Assembly (NCBI GenBank): GCA_963693305.1
Contig: OY855903.1
Coordinates: 32,269,598 to 32,333,597 of the forward strand
Direction: 5' to 3'
DNA from: Meandrina meandrites
Lineage: Eukaryota; Cnidaria; Anthozoa; Scleractinia; Meandrinidae
DNA: 64,000 nt
Under the pieces are notes generated by a model, which was given only the letters and a program-made list of their open reading frames with translations, was not told the origin of the DNA and made no database searches. Below are positions 1 to 10,096 of the stretch, piece by piece (position 1 is the first letter of the stretch; each line of letters begins with the position of its first letter). A program made the position numbers and the translations under genes.

Positions 1-2285
1 TATCCCCCTTGGGGGATAAGGTCATTTTCCCCTTTTGAAGGATGACATCATCGGTTGGAGGGGCGTCTGCGCAGGGGCGTAAGGGTGTTCATGACGTAAT
101 TCTCCATTTTTTTCAGAGGATGACATCATAGGTTAAAAATAGACGGATGATGTAATAGAATACTTTTAGAGGATGACATCATACCTTTTCCTACGTCTGT
201 GTTTGTCGTCCGAAAATAGATCTAGAGTAGATAAAAATATTTTGATATTTGACATTGATATTTCTGTGATTTAGTAGGGTAACCTCGTAATACGATAAAA
301 ATTATCTTTTTCAAGACTGAATTACTTTTTTTTCGCGTTGCAGTGTGCCTTGCAGACCAGAAATTCGTATTTACACTTCAAATAGTCGCTCAGCAGGGCA
401 AGTGTGATGTATAATGAAAATTAGAGAAGTCTTTTCACGTATCGATAATATAAAGAACGGCAGATGGAAAGAAATAAAGCAATGGCTCTTGTATTTTGAT
501 CTCGTATGAATATAGAATATTCTTTACAAAATGTAATAATTGAGTTATAAACACTATTTGTTCTGTCTTAACTTGCCTGGTTAGTAGACGATTATTTTAC
601 TGACTACGAAGTTTTACTAATGGGAATTGTTTTGCGTTTCATGCATTTTTCGATTTTCCTCTTAACTTGTATGTTAGTCTTCTAGGAAAAGTAAATGTGT
701 TCACGCTCAACTAAATCGAATGAAAAATATGTTTACCTTTTTTATCCTCAGTGATTTCGGTCTCACTAAGATTAGAATACGTTTTGACTCAACAGATTCA
801 GTCAAATTTATTACCCGATCTGCCGTTGTGCAAGCGCGCACGTGTTTATTTCTTTTGATCCAAGTTCTAATTAAGTCACCGAGAACACTAAAACCTATAA
901 AAATGTTTGCGTTTTAGAAATAAGCCTTCAAGCGAAATCATTGAAGCACATCATTTGCGCAAGCCTGAGTATAGTTACCGTCTAATTGTTTGCTGTCTTG
1001 AAAAGAATCCTTTGAAACACCGTGTTTGCCTATGAACAAAAGCGGTAGCTGCTATTTTCGTATCGACATACTACTGAAAACCGTTTTTTCGCAATTGCGA
1101 GGGAAATTAGTTGAAATTAATGTCTTACTTTGAATGATTGTCCTTCAGTGAACCTTAAAAACCCATTTTTCACCTTTACCACATATGGATTACCGACATT
1201 GACCAGGACAGTGCTCCAAAGCGGCGAAAGGGTATTTGTACGAGCGAGTCTTTTAGGTATTGTGGAATTTGCTGATGCGGGGTTTGACGGGAAAACGGCA
1301 ACCCGGAACACTTTTAAAGGTATGAAAAGATAGGTTCTTTTAATCAGTGCAGAAAAACGAAGTGGAAATGAACTGATCCGCTTATTATGACTATGAATTC
1401 CTTGCTCTTTTTAAAAGCGGTTTATTGTATTTGTTTACCGTTGTCTAGATACTCGTTGGCATTCAACTGAATGAATTTCTTAGAAGATGACGATCTTGTA
1501 TTAACATAGACGTCGAAAATTGGAAACGTTTAACGACTTATAAACTCTTTCTACAGTAAGAAAGTTTTATTTTATCAGTAAAAAGCGAAAATAAAGTGCT
1601 GTGAGGTTTGTTGTTTATCTGGAGTGTGTGAATTTTTGGCTTCGATAATAACCCTTGGGAAACGCGTGTTATAAGCGCCTTTGTTTTAGCCGAAACCTCT
1701 AATTCTAGAAAATAATTGAGTGTCAATTAAGTAAACGAGGTAAAATGAGTCCATAAGAGTATTTTAGGGGAAGCCTCCTAATGTAATACCCAAATAACGA
1801 GACCATCTTTATGACCTTTAGGAATTTGGCTGTACGATAAATTTCATTTTTGTAAATATAGATTCTTTTTACATAATTATCTTAAACTTTGCGCCATGAT
1901 AAAGTCAACCCATAAATAACAAACAAAGCCCAACGCAACTACTTTTTATTATTCATTTCATTCACGGTCAGCCGGTTAAGTAGTAACATCTCAATCGTTC
2001 GTCCCATCACGAATGTATCTCGAGGTTACTGCTGTTGAATATACTTTTGAGCGCCTTTGTTCACCGAAAATGTCTTGAAAAGCTCTTTGTTGTAAGGTTT
2101 TGTACTTAACATACAATAACGATAATACCTTCAGTACTTTGCGCCGGTTTGCCAGCTGTAACTGTGGCATATTTTAACTGATAGGTGTGATAGATGAACT
2201 CGCACCCCAGATGTGTTCTTTCTTCTTTTGATCCTTTCAAACAAATAACTTTCGTAACAAGAGCTGTTAAAACAATGATGTCATC
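1..2285 (+). repeat. Left inverted terminal arm of the PolB element
   Basis: This block matches the reverse complement of 15387-17666 along its whole length with scattered substitutions and a few small indels. Matching landmarks include the GGATGACATCAT boxes, the run around 720-917 against 16751-16948, and the run around 1538-1726 against 15942-16130. Clear similarity ends near 2285. A weaker match around 2380-2405 suggests the right copy lost about 80 bp there. Short open frames inside the arm are mirrored in the other copy only because the DNA is mirrored; none looks coding. Confidence 0.85.
40..182 (+). repeat. Three terminal copies of GGATGACATCAT
   Basis: The 12-mer occurs at 40-51, 118-129 and 171-182, and in inverted form at 17488-17499, about 17540-17551 and about 17618-17629 in the other arm. 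The core resembles CRE/AP-1-like binding sites, and TGACG-type half sites lie nearby. Repeated boxes near both ends could be binding sites for a replication or transposition protein, possibly the zinc fingers encoded just inside the arm; that is speculation. Confidence 0.55.
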
Positions 2286-2440
2286 GCTAAATATACGATC
2301 ATTACCTTAAAGGCGATGGTGCAATGGCTGGAACTGAACCAGTGCTGCCTCCCTGAATCTAAAAATAGAAATGATGTTTTCGGAGAGAACTGGGGTGGTT
2401 GTTAATTTAGGTGATGATGTAATGCTGTGGTTTTTTAAGC

Positions 2441-2448
2441 TATAAAAG
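2441..2448 (+). promoter_or_regulatory. TATA box of the zinc finger-PolB gene
   Basis: TATAAAAG lies 46 nt upstream of the ATG at 2487, just inside the left terminal arm, with a TTCAGTT initiator-like sequence near 2470. Position and sequence fit a conventional RNA polymerase II core promoter. Confidence 0.6.
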
Positions 2449-2486
2449 CGAGAGTTACTCGAGCTGCTGCTTCAGTTGTTAGAAAC

Positions 2487-3272
2487 ATGGATGCTGATCA
2501 CGAATTAGCAGAGTTAAACATGCAAGAATGGGAAGACCTATGTCGCTATAACCCAATCTCTTCGAGAGATTTGAAAACTCTTCTAGAAGACACCATCAAC
2601 GAGGTAGATGCGCCATCTCTCGAACACTTCCACCGGCCTAAAAACAATAAGAATTTTCTTTGCACTCGATGCGAGAGGAATTTTACAAGGAAATACGATT
2701 TACAGCGACATATGAAAATACACATGCGGGAAAAAGGATATGGTTGTTACCTTTGCCCAAGAATGTTTTATCGCAAAGACAAACTTCGACAACACCAAGA
2801 AATTTGTCAGAGGAAGGTGAATGATGATCAGTGTTCAAAAGAACAATGTCCGATGCAAGTGATCGCTAATGATTGTGGTGTTTTTGGAAACACTATTACT
2901 GCACACGAATATCACTTCCGATCTAACGTCTCCAAGAATTTTGTTTGCACTCGTTGCAATAAACATTTTACAAGGAAATTTGATTTACAACGTCACATGA
3001 AGATACATGCTCGGGAGAAGGAGTTTCAATGCAGTACCTGCACTAAAACCTTTCATCGCTGCGATAAGATACTCCAGCATGAACAGAACTGCAGAAGACT
3101 ACAACTGCCAGTAGAAGACAACAGGCTCAATCAGGGAAGCATGGTTCAGGTCGGTCACGGAGAAAGTAGCCCAACGGAAGAAAGGGAAAATGACGTGTGT
3201 GAAAGTGCGCTCAATAGGAATTTGAAAACTGTACAGATGAAACCAAGGATAAAAACGAAAAGCACGACTTAA
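2487..3272 (+). CDS. C2H2 zinc-finger protein, probably the N-terminal part of the adjoining PolB
   Basis: The 261-residue frame starts at a good ATG and has two pairs of C2H2-type fingers. The first of each pair is C-x2-C...H-x3-H (CTRCERNF at about residues 58-65, CTRCNKHF at about 152-159). The second of each pair (CYLCPRMF and CSTCTKTF) ends in an H-x4/5-C variant. The two pairs look like an internal duplication. Downstream, a different frame is open from 3218 through the PolB start and contains a lysine-rich stretch that continues smoothly into PolB, while the zinc-finger frame ends at 3272 in sequence of similar character. I therefore infer that fingers and polymerase were one protein, now separated by a frameshift or a short intron ending at the TAG/G near 3217. 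The alternative is an independent DNA-binding protein upstream of PolB. Confidence 0.7.
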   Translation: MDADHELAELNMQEWEDLCRYNPISSRDLKTLLEDTINEVDAPSLEHFHRPKNNKNFLCTRCERNFTRKYDLQRHMKIHMREKGYGCYLCPRMFYRKDKLRQHQEICQRKVNDDQCSKEQCPMQVIANDCGVFGNTITAHEYHFRSNVSKNFVCTRCNKHFTRKFDLQRHMKIHAREKEFQCSTCTKTFHRCDKILQHEQNCRRLQLPVEDNRLNQGSMVQVGHGESSPTEERENDVCESALNRNLKTVQMKPRIKTKSTT

Positions 3273-6200
3273 CACTCTTCCTAAAAGGAAAGAAAGCAAA
3301 TATCTTCAAAAACCTGAAAACAGAGCTGAAAGAGAAAAAAGGTGTAAAATGGTTTATATCAGTACAAGTAAAAATGGTAAAATATAGGCCAGATGGTCAA
3401 GATGAGTTCGCCACACCCCATTTCAGAGGCAACTGCCAGCGACTGACGAATTTCAACGCGCTCCCCGATCAATACGAAGAATGCGTGGAAAAAATAAAAG
3501 AATCATTTCAGAGTTACCAGCGTGAAGGGAGCGGTTGGCAATTGCTAGAGGTAAGATTACTCCTTTTCTTTTACGACAAAGTTCTTCCTACAATTTGACT
3601 CTTTCGTTCTAAATATAAAAGTATTTCAAACTAATAGACTCTAGTGATTTCCACTTAATTAATTTTTTTGCCTGTTAGGTGTTGAAATTAGACCTCGGCA
3701 TTGCTGTGTATACCCCACTCCATGGTTCTAGCTACGTGAAACTTCCCAAGGAGCTGCATGACAAAAAAGCGATACTGAATATACAGAATGACGATCAAAA
3801 GTGTTTCGTCTGGAGTGTACTTGCTGCCTTGCACCCAGTTAATCGGAAAGACCAACCTCATCGCCTTCACCACTACAGACCTTTTGAAGGAGAGTTGAAC
3901 GTAAATGGCATTGAATTTCCAGTGAAAGTAAGTGACATACCAAAATTTGAGAAACAAAACCCAGCGCTGAGCATCAACCTCTTTGGATATGAAGAAAAAG
4001 AACTCTTCCCGTTGTATATAACGAAAGAGAAAAAAGAAAACCATGTAAACTTAATGCTTATCTCGAGTAATGAGACGAAACACTATTGTTTGATTAGGAA
4101 TTTAAACAGGTTATTGTTTTCGCTGATAAAATATAAGGGTAAAAAGTTTTTCTGTGTATATTGTTTGCATGGGTTTGTTAGAGAGGATTTGTTATTAGAA
4201 CACGAACCCCACTGTAGCAAAAACGGACCACAAAGAATCAAATTACCAGACGAAAATAATGATGTATTATATTTTAAAGATGTTCAGAAACAACTTAAAG
4301 TACCTTTTGTCATTTATGCAGAGTTCGAGTCGATTTTAGTGACGTGTGACGACCAAAGATTAGACCCTAGTGTTTCGTTTACGCAGAAAACGCAAGTGCA
4401 TCAACCTAGCGGTTTTTGCTATACGGTGGTTTCTGAGGTAGAGGGTTACGATACTGCACCTGTTGTGTATCGTGGGGAGAACGCAGTTGACAAATTTTTA
4501 GACCATTTATTGCACGAAGAAAAACGAATTAAGGAAATTTTAGAACATGTTGTCCCGATGTCGATTAACAGGAATGAGGAGCAAGCTTTTCAAAGGGCAA
4601 CACACTGTCACATTTGCGGAGATGTGCCTGACTCTGATCGCGTCAGGGATCACTGCCATCTGACGGGAAAGTATCGCGGAGTGGCCCACAGCGATTGTAA
4701 TCTTAACTACAAGTTTACCAATCGCATACCTGTCGTGTTGCATAACCTACGGGGCTATGACTCACATCTGATCATGCAAGGGCTGGGAAAATTGAAAGGA
4801 GTTCCTATCACCTGTATACCCAACAACTCGGAAAAGTACATTTCGTTTACTGTTGGGGACTTGGTTTTCATTGACTCCTTAAAATTTATGAATGCTTCTC
4901 TTGAAAAGCTTGTCTCCAATTTAGCAAAGGAGGGAGATGGTAAATTTCGCATACTTAAGAAATACACGCCCGTTGAGAAGGTACCGTTACTCTTGAGAAA
5001 GGGGGTCTACCCTTATGAGTATGTGGACAGTTTTCAGAAATTTCACGAAACGAACCTCCCACCCATTGAAGCATTTTTCAGTACTTTATGAAATGAAGGA
5101 ATAAGTGTAGAGGATTATGTTCATGCACAAACTGTGTTTACCGAGTTTCAATGTCAATCACTGGGAGATTATCATGACCTTTACCTGAAATCTGATGTTT
5201 TACTGTTAGCAGATGTATTTCAAAATTTTCGCGACATATGTTTAAACTATTATCAGCTAGATCCAGCTCACTTTTACACCTCTCCCAGCCTAAGCTGGCA
5301 GGCCTGTCTAAAAATGACGCAGGTAGAACTAGAACTCATTACCGACCCAGACATGTACATTTTCATTGAGGAAGGTCTTAGGGGTGGAGTTTCTATGATA
5401 TCGAATAGATATTGCAAAGCAAACAACCCCTATATAGCGAGCTATGACAAAGATCAGGAGACGAATTATATCATGTATTTAGATGCAAATAATCTTTACA
5501 GGTGGGCTATGTCACAACCGTTACCCGATAGTGGGTTTGTCTGGTTGAGTGAAGAGGAAATTGAAGAATTAGATGTGTCAAACATCGCCGATGACAGTGA
5601 GGAGGGGTACATATTGGAAGTGGATTTGGAATACCCTTGTAGTTTACACGAGCGTCACAACGACTACCCACTGGCCCCCGAGAAGATGGTGGTGAAGACC
5701 GACATGCTATCTCCCTACTGCGATCAGATAGCAGGTGAATTACACTTGAAATCTGCGTCAGTCTCTAAACTTGTTCCAAATCTCGACAACAAGACGAAGT
5801 ACATTTTGCATTACCGCAATTTAAAGCTCTACCTCAGTTTGGGTATGAAGTTGACAAAAGTTCACCGGGTTCTCAGCTTCCAGCAATCTTTCTGGCTCAA
5901 GTCCTACATTGACTTCAACACCGAAAAGCGAAAACAAGCTTCTAACGACTTTGAGAAAGATTTCTTTAAACTGATGAACAATTCTGTCTTTGGGAAAACG
6001 ATGGAAAATCTACGAAAACGCGTGAATGTTAAACTTGTGAATGATGAAAAAAAGCTCAAGAAACTGACCGCCTCCCCTTCCTTCGACTACTTCAGAATTT
6101 TTGCAAACGAGTTGGCCGCAGTGAACATGAAAAAACCCACGTTGTACCTCAACCGCCCCATCTACGTTGGCTTCAGCATACTGGACTTGTCTAAAACATT

Positions 6201-6804
6201 GATGTACGATTTTCACTACAACTATATCAAGGTGAAATACGACAACAAGGCAACTCTGCTTTTTACTGACACAGACAGTTTGTGTTACAACATACAAACC
6301 AAAGACATTTACAGAGATATGCAAGAAGACTCCGAACTGTTTGATACGTCAGAGTACTCAAACGATCATTTCCTGTTCAGCACGAGCAACAAGAAAGTTC
6401 TGGGAAAGATGAAAGACGAGACACACGGAGTTCCTATCGAAGAGTTTGTTGGTCTTCGACCTAAAATGTACTCATTACTCTATACGGAAAACAGCAAAAC
6501 GGTTGAGAAAAAAGTGGCGAAGGGAATTGCGAAGAATGTGACAAAAAGGGAAATAAGACATGAACACTACAAAGAGTGCCTCTTCAACACAAAGCAGCAG
6601 ATGGCTTCCATGCACCAAATACGAAGTTTTCAGCACAATGTCTACTCTATTAAACTGAACAAAATTGGGCTGAGTCCTTTCGATGACAAACGATATATTT
6701 TGGGTAACGGTTGTGACTCATTAGCGTATGGACACTACTTATTAAGAGACTCTAATTTAGATCAACATGATCAAGAACTGATAGAATTATTAGCGGATTT
6801 GTAA
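3218..6804 (+). pseudogene. Protein-primed type-B DNA polymerase with embedded HNH/endonuclease-VII-like motif; one intron, one nonsense codon
   Basis: Replicative polymerase of the element. Frame open from 3218 (an ATG at 3374 could serve if the zinc-finger ORF is separate), a 128 nt intron at 3551-3678, then 3679-6804 in one frame interrupted by an in-frame TGA at 5089-5091. Exonuclease motifs: YAEFES near 4315 (family norm D-x-E, so the first acidic residue is E), NLRGYDSH near 4745, and YLKSDV near 5185. A zinc-binding cluster with CHICGD and RDHCHLTGKYRG (about 4605-4690) resembles recombination endonuclease VII/HNH inserts seen in cnidarian PolBs. Polymerase motif A is YLDANNLYRWAM near 5475, motif B KLMNNSVFGKTMENL near 5965, and motif C FTDTDSL near 6262. 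All catalytic aspartates of motifs A and C are present. Apart from the single stop and the frame change upstream the gene looks intact, so inactivation is recent, or the stop is suppressed or a sequence error. Confidence 0.85.
3551..3678 (+). other. Spliceosomal intron in the PolB gene
   Basis: Donor GAG/GTAAGA and a T-rich acceptor ending CCTGTTAG/GTG. Removing 128 nt joins 59 codons counted from the ATG at 3374 to the frame beginning at 3679 in phase 0, restoring continuity of the family's N-terminal domain. A nuclear intron shows the gene is transcribed and spliced by the host machinery. Confidence 0.8.
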
Positions 6805-7012
6805 ATAAACTATTTAAGTAATGTCCCGGAGTTGAAACATCTATCTTTCCCCGCATTTCCTTGATTTCATTACTAAATCAGATCAAAAATGTTCTTGTTT
6901 CAAGTCTCAGTAGTTATCCCTCGTTAAGGTGTTGACAATGTAAGGAGAGTTTAGATGTGGATCACTCCCGGGGTTTATGCAAACATGTGTAAAAGTAATT
7001 AGTGGCTATTTC

Positions 7013-7018
7013 AATAAA
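7013..7018 (+). terminator. Polyadenylation signal AATAAA downstream of PolB
   Basis: AATAAA about 210 nt after the PolB stop at 6804, followed by an A-rich run at 7031-7036 and GT-rich sequence (TGTTTGTGTT), as expected of a cleavage/polyadenylation region. The opposing LRR gene ends at 7097, so the two genes converge. Confidence 0.5.
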
Positions 7019-7096
7019 ACACAATGGGGGAAAAAAAACTGTCGTGGTGTTTGTGTTCCAAAACAAAACAAAACGTTGTATCTGTGAACTACATAT

Positions 7097-7808
7097 TTAC
7101 ATCTCCGTAGTGCGAGAGAAAATAACATCCTCATCACTTGCATAATCTTTCTCATCATGTTCGATGTTGAGTGGCGATAAATGGAGTGCCACTGACGGTG
7201 GTCGCTGTCTTGATTTCCAGCATCGGATGATTGATCGGAGTAAAATCACACTCGCTGGTATAAACAGCAGAGTACCAACTAGTGTGTAAATGTATGGTAT
7301 TGCGCGATGATCAACTCCTATTTTCATGATCTGTTTGTGATTTGAAGTATACGGTGTTTGATTTTTTTCCAGTGCTGAAAGTATAAGTGAGGTGGTTCTG
7401 GTGATGAGTCGGTGGCTTTGTAGAGAAGGTGGCTGGAATCTCAATTGTCTTGTTGGTCGGGATCTTTTTCATTGAATAAGTACAATCGGAAATTATAGTG
7501 ATTAATTTGGAAGGTTGAAATCGCTTGACATCGTCACATAACAGCCGATTATTGTCGCGCAAATCCAAAAGTACAACCCGTGGAAACACTTTGAATAGAG
7601 AGGTTAAATTGAGGTGTCGAAGGTTGTTACCACGCAGTAAAATTGAAGTATAGTTCACCAGGGTGGACTTTGAGTTGTGGCATTGAATATAGATCTCCGT
7701 GCATGAGCAGTCGATTATCTCCGATGCTTCATAACAGCAATACTTTCCCTCTAAGCAGGCGTTAGAATACCGTAATAATATGAACATAAGGAAAACAAGA
7801 GCAGACAT
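7097..7808 (-). pseudogene. Secreted/type I membrane protein with N-terminal cysteine cluster and leucine-rich repeats; frame break before the membrane segment
   Basis: Reading 7808 to about 7370 gives a signal peptide (residues 1-18), a cysteine-rich LRRNT-like stretch, two short LRR units (NNLRHLNLTSLF and VVLLDLRDNN), a DDVKRFQP cap and a Thr/His/Pro-rich stalk. That frame stops at 7311. A second frame, 7444-7097, supplies a hydrophobic segment YIYTLVGTLLFIPASVILL and a basic/acidic cytoplasmic tail. Together they make a plausible LRR ectodomain-stalk-TM protein of about 230 residues. The frames change near a T7 run at 7362-7368, so a 1 nt indel is the simplest reading; a small intron is possible. 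It converges on PolB and is the only cargo gene. Its function is unknown; a captured host receptor or a surface protein of the element are both possible. Confidence 0.6.
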
Positions 7809-8559
7809 ACTGCTATCTTTCTGGAAACGAGGAATTCGAGATTTCCTTTACCGTGAAATTATTAACTTATTTTATCAGTGATTTTTACATAGATAAGGGA
7901 AAACTTTTGTTAAATGACACGCGCGCGCTTTCATATCGCGAACCCACGCACGCGCACGCGCATTTCCATGCGCGTTCACAAGAAAACACGGAGGTTAAAG
8001 AGGCTCTAATGGCCCTTAAGGCTCTTTCAGCCCTTTTATTCCTTATTTCAACCGTTCTGTTCTTCAGTAACGTTTATATTAGAAAAGGATGATAATAAAA
8101 CTCTGTCATTTGCTTCAAGTTAACAACCTGTTAACATGATGCGAAGGAGATGTAAGCATTGTCCGATCCCACGCGTGATTCCACTCGTGCTCTCAGAGAA
8201 AAACACAAGCGGATATGTGCCCTTTAGGCCCTTTATGCCCCTTTGGCCCTATTAATTTAGCGAAGGAAACAAATTTCTTCAGTTTTAATTTTTAGGTTTG
8301 TGAAAAATTATAAACATGTTTTTCAAAATCTCTTTTTTGACACGATTTTTTTCTTCAAATGATTTAACCTTAACAGTTTTTCTTTTAAATTTTTACCTTT
8401 GAACAAAAATATCAAGATATATCTTGCATTTACTCTTTGCCATTTTCGAAATGTGTTTCTATTCTAATAATTATCTCCACCGAATCCACTATATCATGTC
8501 TACATGATTGCATCTTGAGAAATAGAATCATTCCGGCAACAAGACTTTTTTTCTCTAAA
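7809..8559. other. Intergenic stretch between LRR gene and LINE
   Basis: AT-rich, with an alternating CG/CA-rich patch near 7919-7975 (ACGCGCGCGC and CGCACGCGCACGCGC) that could form Z-DNA. Two similar 'gcccttt' phrases occur near 8010-8040 and 8220-8250. No convincing gene; the longest frame has no ATG start. It may include the promoter of the minus-strand LRR gene, but I see no clear TATA box. Confidence 0.4.
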
Positions 8560-8615
8560 GGGCAAGGCTATTTTACACCTTTATCAATAACTACGGAGCT
8601 ATGAACTGGGTCGAG

Positions 8616-8631
8616 CAAGATGGCGGCCGGT
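8616..8631 (+). promoter_or_regulatory. YY1-like site in the LINE 5' leader
   Basis: GCAAGATGGCGGCCGG matches the YY1 core AAGATGGCGGC found at the start of many L1-type 5' UTRs, where it sets transcription start. It lies 144 nt before the ORF1 start codon position. Confidence 0.5.
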
Positions 8632-8759
8632 CGTGCGTGCCGAGCTCCGTAATCTTCAAACGAGCTAAAAGCCCTGCGTTCACAAAATACGGCTCAACAT
8701 AATGAAGTAACAGTATCTTGTTCATAATCGCGGCCAATTATAGCAACTTGTAAATTCTG

Positions 8760-9708
8760 GTGGCCAAACGAACGGACACAGAACGATTATCTCCAATACA
8801 AGTACAATCTTCTCCTAAAAGAAACAGACTTCAAAGCGACGAGATGGGTTGGGGCGAACAAAATGGCGAATCTCCTGGCCTTGATACTTTCCAACAGATC
8901 CTGGACAAACTCTCCAACATGGACATGCGAATGGAAGAACATTTCGGTAGCCTCAAATCCGAAATATCTTGCTTAAGACACGAGCTGCGAGAGGAAATCG
9001 AAGGTGTGAAAAATACATTACACGACGTCGAAGAATCCTTAGAAGGTGCATGGGACGCTATCAGTGATTTACAAAAAGCGGAAGAATCCCACAGTGACTT
9101 CAAGAATACCATCGAGCCTACCCTTCAAAGTCACCAAGAAGATCTAGACAACATGAAGTCAAGTATGAAAAACCAAGAGGCAGAAATTCAAGCTTTAAAA
9201 AGCAAGCTAGCAGATGAACAAGAGAAAATCATCGCCCTCGAAAGCTATTCCAGAAGGGAAAACCTATGTTTCATGAACATCCCGGAGCAGAGTGACGAAA
9301 ACTGTGTGGACACTGTTTATGATATTATTGAAAACGAACTGAACATCGGCGCCGAAGAATTTCAGTTCCATGCAGTACACCGAGTTGGAAAACCGCGTTC
9401 GACGGTCGACGCATCCGATACCTCCCCGAGACCTATAATTGCTCGTTTTTTTATGTAGGGAAGACCGGGACACAGTATTCAGAGCGAAAGGAAGACTAAA
9501 GAAGTCAGCAAGATTCAAAGATTCGTACATAACTCAAGACTACGCCAGAGCTGTTCAGCTTGAAAGGAGAACTCTAATCAAAGCAATGTATCAAGCCAAA
9601 GAGAAAGGTTTGCAAGCCAAAGTTGTAGACCAAAACTTAACCATAGGTAATATGGTATACCATGTAGGTAACATTCCAATTGAATTCATGCCTCCATCAG
9701 CTAGTTAA
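8760..9708 (+). pseudogene. LINE ORF1 (coiled-coil nucleic-acid-binding chaperone), frameshifted
   Basis: The frame begins MAKRTD-like at 8760, but its first codon is GTG; the first ATG is near 8844. A heptad-rich coiled coil spans about 8890-9230, followed by an RRM-type segment beginning SYSRRENLCF and a C-terminal domain with REDRDTVFRAKGRLK, matching the L1 ORF1p (Transposase_22) arrangement. The frame changes at a T-run around 9447-9452, so residues up to about 9450 are in one frame and the rest, to 9708, in another. Loss of the start codon and the frameshift make it nonfunctional. Confidence 0.8.
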
Positions 9709-10096
9709 TTTATGATGTTTAATCATATTTATGTCCTCCTTCATTATCAATTAAACAAATGAGAACGCACGGCTTAGCCCAGCGTGCAAACCGAAAAATC
9801 ACAATTTCGAGCTCAGTAACTAAGTCTGTCCTTTTTGTGTGTGTGTTTTTCTTATGTGCATGTGTTCACTTATCTGATATATTTTCACATAGGCACCTTG
9901 CACTATTAATACTTAGGTTAATCGTAAGCTTGCACTGTCTCAACTTTATATGTATTACCGATACGTCTAGTTTTAAGCAACTGTTATTCTCTATTGTCCA
10001 ACTGTTTTGTCGCATCAGCCCAACAGCGTTATACTATATCTTGATTCAATTCTCCGTTCGCGTTGAAAGAAATCTAGCCGCTACTCCGCCTGGCTT
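9709..10096 (+). other. Spacer between LINE ORF1 and ORF2
   Basis: A 388 bp inter-ORF region, T-rich, with an open frame from 9759 that has a hydrophobic middle but no similarity I recognise. Probably noncoding linker of the LINE. Confidence 0.35.

Noticed and set aside
720..1726. Short frames conserved between the two terminal arms
   Set aside because: The arms are near-identical as DNA, so conservation of the frames carries no coding evidence.
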